Source: Xanthobacter sp. YC-JY1
GTDB lineage: Bacteria; Pseudomonadota; Alphaproteobacteria; Rhizobiales; Xanthobacteraceae
Length of the DNA stretch: 64,000 bases
Assembly (NCBI RefSeq): GCF_021730305.1
Contig: NZ_CP032674.1
Location: forward strand, 4,883,001-4,947,000
Direction of reading: 5' to 3'
This document shows positions 16,911 to 26,042 of the stretch, piece after piece. A model generated the notes under the pieces. That model worked only from the letters and a program-made list of their open reading frames with translations. It searched no databases and was not told where the DNA came from. A program made the translations under genes and the position numbers. Position 1 is the first letter of the stretch. Every line of letters starts with the position of its first letter.

Positions 16911-18380
16911 GTGACCGATCGGACCGAGAAGACAGAAGAACAAGCGCCCAGCCGCCGCGACGTGCTGGCGGGCAGCGCGGGCTTCCTCGCAGCCGTTGCC
17001 GGCCTTTCCCTGCTCGCCCCCGGGGCGCGGGCGCAGGGCGCGACCCGACCGCACATCCTCTACATTCTCGCCGACGATCTCGGCTTCGCCGACGTGGGTT
17101 TCCACGGCTCGGACATCAAGACGCCGAACCTCGACCGCCTCGCGGCCGGCGGCGCGAAGCTCTCCCAATTCTACACCCAGCCCCTGTGCACGCCGACCCG
17201 CGCGGCGCTGATGACGGGGCGTTATCCGCTGCGCTACGGCCTGCAGGTGGGCGTGGTGCCCTCCGGCGGCACCTACGGGTTGGCCACCGATGAATTCCTG
17301 CTGCCCCATGCGCTGAAGGAGGTGGGCTACCGCACATCCCTCGTCGGCAAATGGCACCTCGGCCATGCGGACCGGAAATACTGGCCCCGCCAGCGCGGCT
17401 TCGACAGCTTCTACGGTCCGCTGGTCGGCGAGATCGACCATTTCAAGCATGAAGCGCATGGCGTCACGGACTGGTATCGCGACAACACGCTGGTGAAGGA
17501 AGAGGGCTACGACACCGAGCTGTTCGGTGCCGAGGCGGCGCGGCAGTTGAGCGCGCACGATCCCAAGACGCCGCTCTTCCTCTATCTCGCCTTCACCGCC
17601 CCGCACACGCCGTTCCAGGCGCCGCAGCGCTATTTGGACATGTATGCGAACATCGCCGATCCCTCGCGCCGGGCCTATGCGGCGATGATCACCGCCATGG
17701 ACGAGCAGATCGGCAAGGTGGTCGCGGCGCTGGACGCGCGGGGCATGCGCGAGAACACGCTCATCGTCTTCCACTCGGACAATGGCGGCACCCGCAACAA
17801 GATGTTCGTGGGCGAGGGGGCGTTGGCCGGCGACCCGCCCGCCAGCAATGCCCCATATCGCGACGGCAAGGGCTCCCTCTATGAAGGCGGCACCCGCGTC
17901 GTGGCGCTCGCCAACTGGCCGGGCCGCATCAAGCCCGGGCAGGCGGATGGGGTGATGCATGTCGTGGACATGCTGCCCACCCTGGCGAAGCTTGCGGGCG
18001 CGGACCTCAAGCAGTCGAAGCCCCTCGACGGCACGGATGCCTGGGCGGCGCTGGCGGCGGGTGATCCCGGCCGCGGCGAAGTCGTCTACAACGTGGAGCC
18101 CACCACGGGCGCCTTACGCGACGGCAAGTGGAAGCTCGTCTGGCACGTCCTCCTGCCGCCGAAGGTGGAGCTGTTCGACCTCGACGCCGATCCGGAGGAG
18201 AAGACCGACCTCTCGGCCCAGAACCCCGCGAAGGTGGCCGAGCTGAAAGACAAGGTGGTCGCCCTCGCCCGCACCATGGCGCCACCCCTGTTCTTCGCCA
18301 CCGCCCTCAAGGCCACCCTCTCCGCCCCGCTCGCGACGCCCGACGCCGCGCTCTACGAGCTGGAGATGCAGGACGATTGA
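16911..18380 (+). CDS. Arylsulfatase, Cys-type, Tat-exported
   Basis: A sulfatase of about 489 residues acting on sulfate esters. The GTG start at 16911 follows GAGG and gives a Tat signal (SRRDVLAGSAGFLAAVAG, RR at 15-16, cleavage near ARA). Metal-binding DD is at 55-56 (LADDLGFADVG) and the sulfatase signature is CTPTRAALMTGRYP with the formylglycine Cys at 93. HSDNGGTRN supplies the later Asp/Asn ligands. Tat export fits with folding and formylglycine formation by the neighbouring FGE in the cytoplasm. The product releases sulfate; the natural ester is not known. Confidence 0.92.
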   Translation: MTDRTEKTEEQAPSRRDVLAGSAGFLAAVAGLSLLAPGARAQGATRPHILYILADDLGFADVGFHGSDIKTPNLDRLAAGGAKLSQFYTQPLCTPTRAALMTGRYPLRYGLQVGVVPSGGTYGLATDEFLLPHALKEVGYRTSLVGKWHLGHADRKYWPRQRGFDSFYGPLVGEIDHFKHEAHGVTDWYRDNTLVKEEGYDTELFGAEAARQLSAHDPKTPLFLYLAFTAPHTPFQAPQRYLDMYANIADPSRRAYAAMITAMDEQIGKVVAALDARGMRENTLIVFHSDNGGTRNKMFVGEGALAGDPPASNAPYRDGKGSLYEGGTRVVALANWPGRIKPGQADGVMHVVDMLPTLAKLAGADLKQSKPLDGTDAWAALAAGDPGRGEVVYNVEPTTGALRDGKWKLVWHVLLPPKVELFDLDADPEEKTDLSAQNPAKVAELKDKVVALARTMAPPLFFATALKATLSAPLATPDAALYELEMQDD

Positions 18381-18413
18381 GTTGCCGCTGCTAGTGGGCT
18401 GAAGATCGCACCT

Positions 18414-19853
18414 TCAGCTCCGCTCGGCCGTCGGAAGCACGATCTCGGCGCAGAGGCCGCCGCCGGGGCGGTTGGCGAGGGTCAGCTCCCCGCCATGCGC
18501 CTTGACGATGCTGCGGGCGATGGCGAGGCCGAGGCCGATGCCGCCGGTCTCGGTGCTGCGCGAGGGCTCCAGTCGCACGAACGGCTGGAAGGCCTCCTCG
18601 AAGCGGTGCTCCGGCAGGCCCGGCCCTTCGTCCTCGACCCGGATGGAGACCGCGCCCGCCCCCGTCTGGCCCACGGTGACTTCGGCGCGGCGCCCATAGC
18701 GCACCGCATTGTCCACGAGGTTGCGCAAGGCGCGCCGCATGGCGACCGGCCGGCAGGGCAGCAGGACGCGAGCCGCCGTTTGGTCCGCCATCCGGGCATC
18801 GGCGCCGACACTGGCGAACTCCTCCACCACGTCCGCGCACAGATCCTCGATGTCCACCGTCCGGGTCTCCTCGCTCGTCGCCTCGGCCCGGGTGAAGGCG
18901 AGGGTCGCCTCACAGATGGCGACCAGTTCGTCGATGGTGGCGACGATGTCGTTGCGCACCTCCGCATCGTCCACGAACTCCGCCTTGAGGCGCAGGGTGG
19001 TGAGCGGCGTGCGCAGGTCGTGGCTGATGGCGGCGAGCAGGCGCATGCGGTCGCGCACGAACTGGCTGAGCCGCTGCTGCATCGTGTTGAACGCCCGCGT
19101 CGCCGCCGCCACCTCGGAGGGGCCGCGCACATCGAGCGGCGGGACGCTCTCGCCGCGGCCAAAACGTTCGGAAGCATCGGCGAGGGAGCGCAGGGAGCGG
19201 GTCTGGAAGCGCACGCAAGCCACCGTCACCAGCGAGACGGCCAGTGCGGAGATGAGGAAGGAGAGCACGATGGGCCGGCTCCAGATGCCCGGCAGGCCCA
19301 CCACCGCATCCACATGCAGCCAGCGCTGGCCCGACAGCGGCACGCTGAGCGCCACCACTCCGAGTCCCGGCCGCAGCGGCTGGCTGGGGCCGCCCGTGCC
19401 GCGGCGCAGCCAGGGAAAGTCCTCGCTGCTGCGCTCGGGGCAGCGGCGGTCCCACAGGCCGTCAGTGTCGATGTGAACGGCCGGCGCTCCATTGCCGACG
19501 CCGTGCAGGCGCCGCGACAGGAGGCGGGCAAGCCCTTCCTCCGTGGAGGTCATCTCGTGAGGGTCGGGCGGATCGGCGGAAACCCATGCGCAGGTGCCGC
19601 GCGTGGTGAAGGCGCCGGCCAGACGGTCGGCCTGCTCCTGCGGCATGGATTCGATGAGGCGGGTGAGCGTCACCGTCTGGCTGAGCGCCTGCCCGCGCAC
19701 GATGCCCGCCACCACCGCGTCGTGCTCGTTCTGGAGAACCAGCACCAGGAGCACTTGCGCCAGCGCCAGCGTCGCCACCAGCAATAGCACCAGCCGCCCG
19801 GCGAGGCTCCCCGGCCAGAGGAACCGCAGCAGCTGCTTCAGCCGCCCGCTCAC
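18414..19853 (-). CDS. Two-component sensor histidine kinase
   Basis: An inner-membrane kinase of about 479 residues. TM1 is near 15-35, a periplasmic sensor of about 120 residues follows (with a CPERSSEDF segment), TM2 is near 160-185, then a HAMP domain, the H-box ISHDLRTPLTTL (phospho-His about 277), the N-box LRNLVDNAVRYG and G-boxes VEDEGPGLP and GGIGLGLAIA. The GTG start at 19853 overlaps the regulator stop by 4 bp (GTGA), so the pair is translationally coupled. Its genome position, divergent from an iron-reductase/exporter operon, suggests it senses something connected with that system. Confidence 0.9.
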   Translation of the reverse strand: MSGRLKQLLRFLWPGSLAGRLVLLLVATLALAQVLLVLVLQNEHDAVVAGIVRGQALSQTVTLTRLIESMPQEQADRLAGAFTTRGTCAWVSADPPDPHEMTSTEEGLARLLSRRLHGVGNGAPAVHIDTDGLWDRRCPERSSEDFPWLRRGTGGPSQPLRPGLGVVALSVPLSGQRWLHVDAVVGLPGIWSRPIVLSFLISALAVSLVTVACVRFQTRSLRSLADASERFGRGESVPPLDVRGPSEVAAATRAFNTMQQRLSQFVRDRMRLLAAISHDLRTPLTTLRLKAEFVDDAEVRNDIVATIDELVAICEATLAFTRAEATSEETRTVDIEDLCADVVEEFASVGADARMADQTAARVLLPCRPVAMRRALRNLVDNAVRYGRRAEVTVGQTGAGAVSIRVEDEGPGLPEHRFEEAFQPFVRLEPSRSTETGGIGLGLAIARSIVKAHGGELTLANRPGGGLCAEIVLPTAERS

Positions 19854-20569
19854 GCCTCCACCTCCACCGGCGCGGCGAAGACGTATCCGTCGCCCCACAC
19901 CGTCTTGATGAGGGTGGGATTTTGCGGATCGCGCTCGATCCGGCGCCTCAGGCGGCTCACAAGGTTGTCTATGCTGCGGTCGAAGACCTGGGCCGGTCGG
20001 CCGGCGGTGATGTCCAGAAGCTGGTCGCGCGACAGCACCACCGAGGGGCGCGTGACGAAGGCAAGCAGCAGGCGGAACTCGGCGCTCCCGAGCCGCACCT
20101 CGCTGCCGGTCTCGTCCAGCAGCAGGCGCCGGCCGGGATCGAGCTGCCAGCGGTCGAAGCGATAGAGCGCCGGCTCGCCCTGCTGTGCCCGCGCCGGCCC
20201 CTGCGCCCGGCGCAGGATCGCGCGGATGCGGGCGAGCAACTCGCGCGGATTGAACGGCTTGGTGACGTAATCGTCCGCGCCCAGTTCCAGCCCGACGATC
20301 CGGTCCGTCTCCTCCGCCACCGCGGTCAGCAGCACGACGGGGATGTCGCTCGCCTGCCGCAGCTGGCGGCACAAAGTGAGCCCATCCTCGCCCGGCATCA
20401 TGATGTCCAGCACGACGAGGTCGAAGGTGCCGGTGCGCATCTGCTGGCGCATGTCCACGCCGCCGGATGCGACGCTGACCCGAAACCCGTTCCGCGTCAG
20501 GTATTTGGCCAGGAGTTCGCGGATCTCGCGGTGATCGTCGACGACGAGGATGTGCGGCGTGCGTTCCAT
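19850..20569 (-). CDS. OmpR-family response regulator
   Basis: A 239-residue regulator: receiver domain 1-120 with acidic DD at 11-12, phospho-acceptor Asp55 (VVLDIMMPGEDG), Thr in LLTAVAE and Lys in YVTKPFNP, followed by a winged helix ending FDRSIDNLVSRLRRRIE and TVWGDGYVF. I start it at the ATG at 20569; an in-frame extension upstream lacks receiver homology. A 10-bp-spaced direct repeat at 20674-20689, between this gene and the divergent reductase gene, is a good candidate for its binding site. Confidence 0.92.
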   Translation of the reverse strand: MERTPHILVVDDHREIRELLAKYLTRNGFRVSVASGGVDMRQQMRTGTFDLVVLDIMMPGEDGLTLCRQLRQASDIPVVLLTAVAEETDRIVGLELGADDYVTKPFNPRELLARIRAILRRAQGPARAQQGEPALYRFDRWQLDPGRRLLLDETGSEVRLGSAEFRLLLAFVTRPSVVLSRDQLLDITAGRPAQVFDRSIDNLVSRLRRRIERDPQNPTLIKTVWGDGYVFAAPVEVEA

Positions 20570-20673
20570 TTTCCCGTTGGGCTGCTGTTCTCTGGGGCGT
20601 GGACGCCGGGCGTGCCGCCAGTTCCCTTCGATGCGACTTGAGCCGACGGGCGGGCGCCCGGCCACCGTGAAAT

Positions 20674-20689
20674 TGTATCCAACTGTATC
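20674..20689. promoter_or_regulatory. Candidate response-regulator site: two TGTATC repeats 10 bp apart
   Basis: TGTATC occurs at 20674-20679 and again at 20684-20689, exactly one helical turn apart, each preceded by AA. Tandem half-sites with 10-bp spacing are what OmpR-family dimers bind. It lies 105 bp from the regulator start and 71 bp from the reductase start, so it could control both. Confidence 0.5.
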
Positions 20690-20760
20690 AGCACCGCCCC
20701 GTGGGACGAACATTTACGAAGCGACCGCTGCGGGACAAATTTTCCGGACGCGGATGAGGC

Positions 20761-23055
20761 ATGAACATCCGGAACGAACCCGTAGCCAGACCGCCCCGCG
20801 CGTCCAGCCAGCACGCTCAGGTTTCGTCTGGAGTTGCAAAGATGTCGTTTGCCGCCGTGCGCCGCACGCTGATCCTTCTCCATCGCTGGATCGCGCTGAT
20901 CCTGACGCCCATCTTCCTCGTCATCATCCTCACCGGCGCGGTGCTGTCCTTCCGGCCCATCGTGAACAGCGGGCAAGGGCCGCGGCCGGGAGCCACGCTG
21001 GATGTGACGGCCCTGAGCCAGCTCGTCGGCGCCATCGAGAAGGCCGGGCAGCCGGCCGGGATCAGCGTAATAGAGGGTGGCCGCGCGCTTCAGGTCATGT
21101 CCCAGGACCCGGCGGTGGCAGGCCGCTGGGACATGGCCAGCGTCGCCCACACGCCCGCCCCCGCCGGCGGCATCGACATCTTCCGCACGGCCGAAGGGCT
21201 GCACAAGACGCTCCTGCTCGGCCTCGGCATCGTGGTGGAGGTGGCGAGCTTCCTCATGCTTGGAATCATGGTGGCCGGGCCCTTCCTCGCCTGGCTGCGC
21301 TTCCGCAACACCCTGATGGGCTGGCACACCGCCATGGGCTGGCTCCTGCTGCCGCTCACGCTGACCTCACCGGTCACGGCGGTGATGCTCTCGCTCCACA
21401 TCGGCACCGGCTCGCGCCCCGAACTGCCGCGCACCAAGCGGCCGGTGGCCATCAGCCAGGCGCTCGCCATTGCCGGGCGCGATCTCGATTTGAACCGTCT
21501 CGCCGGAGCCCGCCGGTTTCGTGGCGGCACGGTGATGCTGCAGGTTGCGCCGGATGCGACCGGCAGGAACGGGGGCGGCTTTGTGGTCACCGATAGCGGC
21601 GTCACGCCGCTCGTCGGCGGCCCGAGCCTCGTCAAGCAGATCCATGAGGGTACCTGGGGCGGGGCGTGGTCGGGCGCCATCAATTTCGGAATTTCTCTGG
21701 TTCTTCTGGGCCTTACGGTTACGGGCCTCTGGTCCTGGGTTCGGCGCAAGTCCCGCAACCGGGTGCGGCCGGTGGCGGCGGGTGGCGAGATCCTCGTCGC
21801 GCACGCCAGCCAGACCGGCACCGCCGCGCGTCTGGCGGGGGTGGTCTTCGAGGGGCTGATCGCGGGCGGGGAGAAGGCGACGCTCGCGCCCATCGGCGCG
21901 CTGAAGCCGGCCGAGATCGCCCGCTTTCCCCTCGTCCTCCTCATTGCGTCCACCACCGGCGAGGGCGAGGTGCCGGACGGCACCCGTGCGCTGCTCAGGC
22001 AGTTGAAATCAAGCGATTTCAAGGGGGTCCGCTTCGCCATGCTCGCCCTCGGCGACCGCAGCTACGCCCATTTCTGCGGCGGCGGCCAGCGCCTGAAGGC
22101 GGCGCTGCTGGCGGCGGGCGCGGTCGAGGCGCTGCCGCTCCGGGAGGCCGATGGTGATCCCTCCGGCGCCTTCCTCGGCTGGGTGGACACGGTGCGCAGC
22201 GAACTTGCGCTGAACTGCAAGATTGCCGGCCTGCCCGCGGTCTCGCCGCCGGTGGCCCTCACCGTCGCCGACCGCCAGCGCCTCGATGTGCCCGGCACCG
22301 GTAACACTCAGGAAACATGGCGGATTTGGCTGGAAGGCACGCAGGACATCGCGTTCCGCCCTGGCGATCTGGTGCGGATCGCGGCGGGTGCGGGGGAGCG
22401 GCCGCGCTCCTATTCGGTGGGGAGTTCCAGCCGCGTCGATCCGCGACGCATCGCCCTCACCGTCCGGTTGCATGAATGGACCTCCGATGATGGCGCGCGG
22501 CGGCTCGGGCGGGTCTCCGGATTTCTGTTACGTGAGGCGGAACAAGGCGTTACGGTCGAGGCCCGGCTTGATCCGCATCCCGGCTTCAATCCCCCGACCG
22601 ATCCTAAATGGCCCATCGTGATGATCGCCGCCGGCTCGGGCATCGCCCCCTTCCCCGGCTTCATCGCGGAGCGCCGCGCCTCGGGGCGGGCGGGGCCGGC
22701 GTGGCTGATCTTCGGCAACCGCCATCGTGACGGCGATTTCCTGTGGCGCGATGTGTTCGAGGAGGCCCTCGCCGACCGCACGCTGACCCGCATGGACACT
22801 GCATTCTCACGCGATCCCGACGACGGTGCGCGGGTGCAGGACCGGCTCCGGCAACATGCCCCGGAGGTATTCGAATGGCTCGTTGAGACGAAAGCCATCG
22901 TCTATATCTGCGGTCGGCGGGCCATGTCGGAGGCGGTGCTTGAGGCCCTTGCGGAGGTGCTGGTGACGGAGGGCGGGCTGAAGCCGGAGGCCGCGCGGGC
23001 GGAGATCGGGCAGTGGGTCGCCGAGGGGCGGGTCCGCGTGGACACGTTCAACTGA
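20761..23055 (+). CDS. PepSY-TM / flavodoxin / FNR fusion: membrane flavoreductase, probable ferric-siderophore reductase
   Basis: A 764-residue inner-membrane reductase. The N-terminal PepSY-associated part has four membrane segments (about 37-60, 160-185, 195-215, 300-320) with His in LLHRW and WHTAMGW suitable for haem. A flavodoxin domain follows (about 343-480; ILVAHASQTGTAARLAG for FMN), then an FNR-type domain with RPRSYSVGSSS (about 546) for FAD, AAGSGIAPFPGF (about 620) and ICGRRAMSEAV for NADPH. The order resembles sulfite-reductase flavoprotein plus PepSY proteins linked to siderophore iron reduction. An ATG at 20842 is an alternative start. The gene leads an operon with NodT, MacA and MacB genes. 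Confidence 0.85.
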   Translation: MNIRNEPVARPPRASSQHAQVSSGVAKMSFAAVRRTLILLHRWIALILTPIFLVIILTGAVLSFRPIVNSGQGPRPGATLDVTALSQLVGAIEKAGQPAGISVIEGGRALQVMSQDPAVAGRWDMASVAHTPAPAGGIDIFRTAEGLHKTLLLGLGIVVEVASFLMLGIMVAGPFLAWLRFRNTLMGWHTAMGWLLLPLTLTSPVTAVMLSLHIGTGSRPELPRTKRPVAISQALAIAGRDLDLNRLAGARRFRGGTVMLQVAPDATGRNGGGFVVTDSGVTPLVGGPSLVKQIHEGTWGGAWSGAINFGISLVLLGLTVTGLWSWVRRKSRNRVRPVAAGGEILVAHASQTGTAARLAGVVFEGLIAGGEKATLAPIGALKPAEIARFPLVLLIASTTGEGEVPDGTRALLRQLKSSDFKGVRFAMLALGDRSYAHFCGGGQRLKAALLAAGAVEALPLREADGDPSGAFLGWVDTVRSELALNCKIAGLPAVSPPVALTVADRQRLDVPGTGNTQETWRIWLEGTQDIAFRPGDLVRIAAGAGERPRSYSVGSSSRVDPRRIALTVRLHEWTSDDGARRLGRVSGFLLREAEQGVTVEARLDPHPGFNPPTDPKWPIVMIAAGSGIAPFPGFIAERRASGRAGPAWLIFGNRHRDGDFLWRDVFEEALADRTLTRMDTAFSRDPDDGARVQDRLRQHAPEVFEWLVETKAIVYICGRRAMSEAVLEALAEVLVTEGGLKPEAARAEIGQWVAEGRVRVDTFN

Positions 23056-23082
23056 TGCCCCATAGTGGCGCAGTTTCACCGG

Positions 23083-23136
23083 GTGTCAGGTGGGTGTCAG
23101 GCCGGCATTCAGGTGCAGGTTCAGTGTCAGGTTCAG
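23083..23136 (+). repeat. Short direct repeats between reductase and NodT genes
   Basis: GTGTCAG occurs at 23083-23089, 23094-23100 and 23124-23130, and CAGGTTCAG at 23116-23124 and 23128-23136, with 11-12-bp periodicity. The stretch has low third-position GC if read as protein, so it appears to be non-coding DNA and may be a binding array or internal leader for the downstream exporter genes. Confidence 0.5.
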
Positions 23137-23162
23137 ATTCGGGGCGGGAAGGTAGGTTGCGC

Positions 23163-24743
23163 GTGCATCGTTCAGACGGCCAATCCGGCTCGGCGCCCCC
23201 CTCCCCCGCCGGCGGCTCCCCGCGCAGACCCATGCGGGCCGCCGTGGGCTGCCTCGCTCTCGGGGTGCTGACGGCCCTCACGCTCTCCGCCTGCGCGGTC
23301 GGGCCGGAATACGACACCCCGGACCTCACTCTGCCCGGCCACTGGGGAGCGACGGCGAAGCGGGCGGAGCCGGCCCCTAAGCTCAAGGCGTGGTGGCAGC
23401 GCATGGGAGATCCCATGCTTGATGCCCTGATGGCGGAGGCGGTGGCCGGCAATCTCGATGTCGCCACCGCGAAGGCCAATGTGCGCGCCGCCCGCGCCTC
23501 CTTCCGCCAGCAGGTGGGAACGCTGTTCCCGCAAGTCACCGGCAACGCCTCCGGCACAAGGGGCGACAGCGGCGGCGGGGTGAGTCCCAATGGCGACATC
23601 ACCGTGTCCAACGGCTACGGCCAGTATCAGGCGGGCCTCGACGCCAGCTGGGAGATCGACCTGTTCGGCGCCAACCGCCGGGGGGTTGAGGCGGCGGCCT
23701 ACAATGTGGATGCGGTGGTCAACGACCTCGACGCCGCGCTGCTGACGCTGGTGGGCGATGTCGCCTCCTACTATGCCGACGTGCGCGGCTACCAGGCGCA
23801 GATCGCTCTCGCCCGCCGCACCGCCGCCTCGCAGAAGGAGACGGAGGCGCTGACGCGGCGCAAGCTCGATGCGGGCGCCGCCTCGGCCGTGGACCTCGCC
23901 AATGCCTCCGGCCTCGTCGCCTCCACCGAGGCCAACATTCCGGAGCTGGAAGCCTCCCTCGCGGCGGCCATCCACCGCATCTCCGTGCTCACCGGCCAGC
24001 CGCCGGCGACGCTCATGCTGCGGCTGTCGCGGGTCAAGCCCATCCCCACCCCGCGCCTGCCGGTGCCGCGCGGCATTCCCGCCGACGTGCTGACCAACCG
24101 CCCGGATGTGCGGGCGGCCGAACGGCAGCTCGGCCAGACCACCGCCCTCATCGGCCAGGCTGAGGCGAACCGCTACCCGTCCATCAGCATCACCGGCAAT
24201 ATCGACACCACCGGCTCGCAGTTGGGCAATCTCGGCCGCGCCTCGTCCATCAGCTGGGCGTTCGGGCCGACGCTCACGGTGCCGATCTTCACCGGCGGCC
24301 AGCTCAAGGCGCTGGTGGATGTGGCGGAGGCCAATCGCGACGTTTCCTTCCTCGCCTACCGGGCGAGCGTGCTGACGGCGCTGGAGGACGTGGAGAACGC
24401 CTCCGTCTCCCTCTCCCAGCAGCGCCTCAAGACCGGCAAGCTGACCATCGCCGTCACCTCCTACGGGGAGGCGGCGCGGCTCTCCCGGACGCTCTACGAG
24501 AACGGCTCCACGAGCTTCCTCGACGTGCTCACCGCGGAGCGCTCGCTCTATTCCGCACAGACCCAGCTCATCCAGAGCCGGGTCGCGACCACCAAATATT
24601 ACATTGCCCTCAACAAGGCGCTCGGCGGCGGCTGGGACGGGGTGGTCGACACCTCGAAGCCCGAAGTGGTGGACCAGAACACCGGCCCCCACTTCGCCCG
24701 CATCGTGCCGCCCGCGAGCAGTGACGGGAGCGCCCGACCGTGA
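23163..24743 (+). CDS. NodT/OprM-family outer-membrane factor lipoprotein
   Basis: An outer-membrane channel lipoprotein of about 526 residues that completes a tripartite exporter. The lipobox LTLSAC places the modified Cys near residue 44; two OEP (TolC-like coiled) repeats follow, with typical segments ASWEIDLFG, PADVLTNRPDVRAAERQLG and TFLD-like SFLDVLTAERSLY near the end. I chose the GTG at 23163 because GGAAGGTAGG precedes it and codon use upstream (23055-23162) is not coding-like; an ATG overlapping the reductase stop at 23055 and one at 23232 are alternatives. It overlaps the adaptor gene by 4 bp. Confidence 0.88.
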   Translation: MHRSDGQSGSAPPSPAGGSPRRPMRAAVGCLALGVLTALTLSACAVGPEYDTPDLTLPGHWGATAKRAEPAPKLKAWWQRMGDPMLDALMAEAVAGNLDVATAKANVRAARASFRQQVGTLFPQVTGNASGTRGDSGGGVSPNGDITVSNGYGQYQAGLDASWEIDLFGANRRGVEAAAYNVDAVVNDLDAALLTLVGDVASYYADVRGYQAQIALARRTAASQKETEALTRRKLDAGAASAVDLANASGLVASTEANIPELEASLAAAIHRISVLTGQPPATLMLRLSRVKPIPTPRLPVPRGIPADVLTNRPDVRAAERQLGQTTALIGQAEANRYPSISITGNIDTTGSQLGNLGRASSISWAFGPTLTVPIFTGGQLKALVDVAEANRDVSFLAYRASVLTALEDVENASVSLSQQRLKTGKLTIAVTSYGEAARLSRTLYENGSTSFLDVLTAERSLYSAQTQLIQSRVATTKYYIALNKALGGGWDGVVDTSKPEVVDQNTGPHFARIVPPASSDGSARP

Positions 24744-26029
24744 ATGCCCTGCCGCCCCTCGACGAAACCCGCACGGCGCCGGCCGCCGGCGCGACCCGCC
24801 CGAAGCCGAAGCCCCGCCGCCGGCTGTGGCGCTGGGGACTGCTCGCGCTCCTTATCGCCGCCGGCGCCTACGGCTACAGCCGCTACACCGCCCCGGTGCC
24901 CGGCACCGGGCTGATGACCGCGCCCGTCACCCGCGGCAATCTGGAGGAGACGGTGCTGGCCTCCGGCACGCTGAAACCCTCCAACCTCGTGGCGGTGGGC
25001 TCGCAGGCCTCGGGCCGCATCCTTTCCATCAAGGTGAAGCTGGGGGATGAGGTGAAGAAGGGCGACCTCATCGCCCAGATCGATTCCGTGACCCAGGAGA
25101 ATTCCCTGCGCACGGCGGAGGCCGCCCTCGCCAACACCCGCGCGCAGAAGGCGGAGAAGGAGGCGACCCTCGTCCTCAACGAGCAGACGCTGGCCCGCCA
25201 GAAGACCATGGTGGCGCAGAAGGCGGTCTCCCAGGCGGATTTCGAGGCGGCCGATTCCGCAGTGAAGGTGACCCGCGCGCAACTTGCCGCGCTGGATGCG
25301 CAGATCATCTCGGCACAGGTGGCGGTGGACACCGCCCGCGCCAATCTCGGCTACACGCAGATCACCGCCCCGGTGGACGGCACCGTGCTCGCCCTCGTGG
25401 CGCAGCAGGGCCAGACGCTGAACGCCACGCAGACCGCGCCCACCGTGGCCATCCTCGGCCAGCTCGACGTGATGATGGTGCGCGCGGAGATTTCCGAGGC
25501 CGACATCATCAAGGTCGCGCCCGGAATGCCGCTCTGGTTCACCGTGGTCGGCGCGCCGGACGAGCGCCACAACGCCAAGCTCGGCTTCATCGAGCCGGCG
25601 CCGGAAAGCCTGAAGAACGACAGCATCTTTTCCACCACCAGCAGCAGTTCGTCGTCCTCGTCGTCGTCCTCCACCACGTCGTCGGCGATCTATTACATCG
25701 GCGTGTTCGACGTGCCGAACCCCAAGGGGCGGCTGCGCACCTACATGACGCCCGAGGTCCATATCATCCTCGGCCGGGCCGAGAACGTGCTCACCGTGCC
25801 CTCCACCGCGCTGGAGCGGGCCGGCAAGGGCTGGCGCGTGCGCGTGCTGCACGGCGACGGCACGGTGGAGCGTCGCCCGGTGGAGGTCGGCCTGAACGAC
25901 AAGGTGACGGCGGAGATCCGCTCCGGCCTTTCCGAGGGCGAGCGGGTGGTGACGGGCGAGGCCGTGGGCGGAACGGCCGGCGCCGGGCAGCAACGGCGCC
26001 CGCCCGGCCCACCCATGGGCGGGCTGTGA
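24740..26029 (+). CDS. macA: MacA-like periplasmic adaptor (membrane fusion protein)
   Basis: A 429-residue adaptor anchored by one N-terminal membrane helix (about 30-47). It has the lipoyl/barrel-sandwich halves ([23 protein letters not shown] and [13 protein letters not shown]) around a coiled-coil hairpin (about 120-200), then the beta-barrel domain. Unusually, residues 301-311 are an unbroken run of serines flanked by Thr and Ser, in the barrel loop before [13 protein letters not shown]. The GTG start overlaps the NodT stop (GTGA). It should link the MacB-like ABC protein with the NodT channel; PvdR of the pyoverdine recycling pump is a relative. Confidence 0.9.
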   Translation: MNALPPLDETRTAPAAGATRPKPKPRRRLWRWGLLALLIAAGAYGYSRYTAPVPGTGLMTAPVTRGNLEETVLASGTLKPSNLVAVGSQASGRILSIKVKLGDEVKKGDLIAQIDSVTQENSLRTAEAALANTRAQKAEKEATLVLNEQTLARQKTMVAQKAVSQADFEAADSAVKVTRAQLAALDAQIISAQVAVDTARANLGYTQITAPVDGTVLALVAQQGQTLNATQTAPTVAILGQLDVMMVRAEISEADIIKVAPGMPLWFTVVGAPDERHNAKLGFIEPAPESLKNDSIFSTTSSSSSSSSSSSTTSSAIYYIGVFDVPNPKGRLRTYMTPEVHIILGRAENVLTVPSTALERAGKGWRVRVLHGDGTVERRPVEVGLNDKVTAEIRSGLSEGERVVTGEAVGGTAGAGQQRRPPGPPMGGL

Positions 26030-26042
26030 GGGAGGGGCGGGC

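Noticed and set aside
19850-20372. Extension of the histidine kinase frame upstream through the response-regulator gene
   Set aside because: That part is the shadow of the regulator in another frame; the kinase starts at the GTG at 19853 overlapping the regulator stop.
23055-23162. Start of the NodT lipoprotein at the ATG overlapping the reductase stop
   Set aside because: The first 36 codons would have poor third-position GC and encode a Ser/Gly repeat unlike any signal peptide; a GTG with a good ribosome site lies at 23163.
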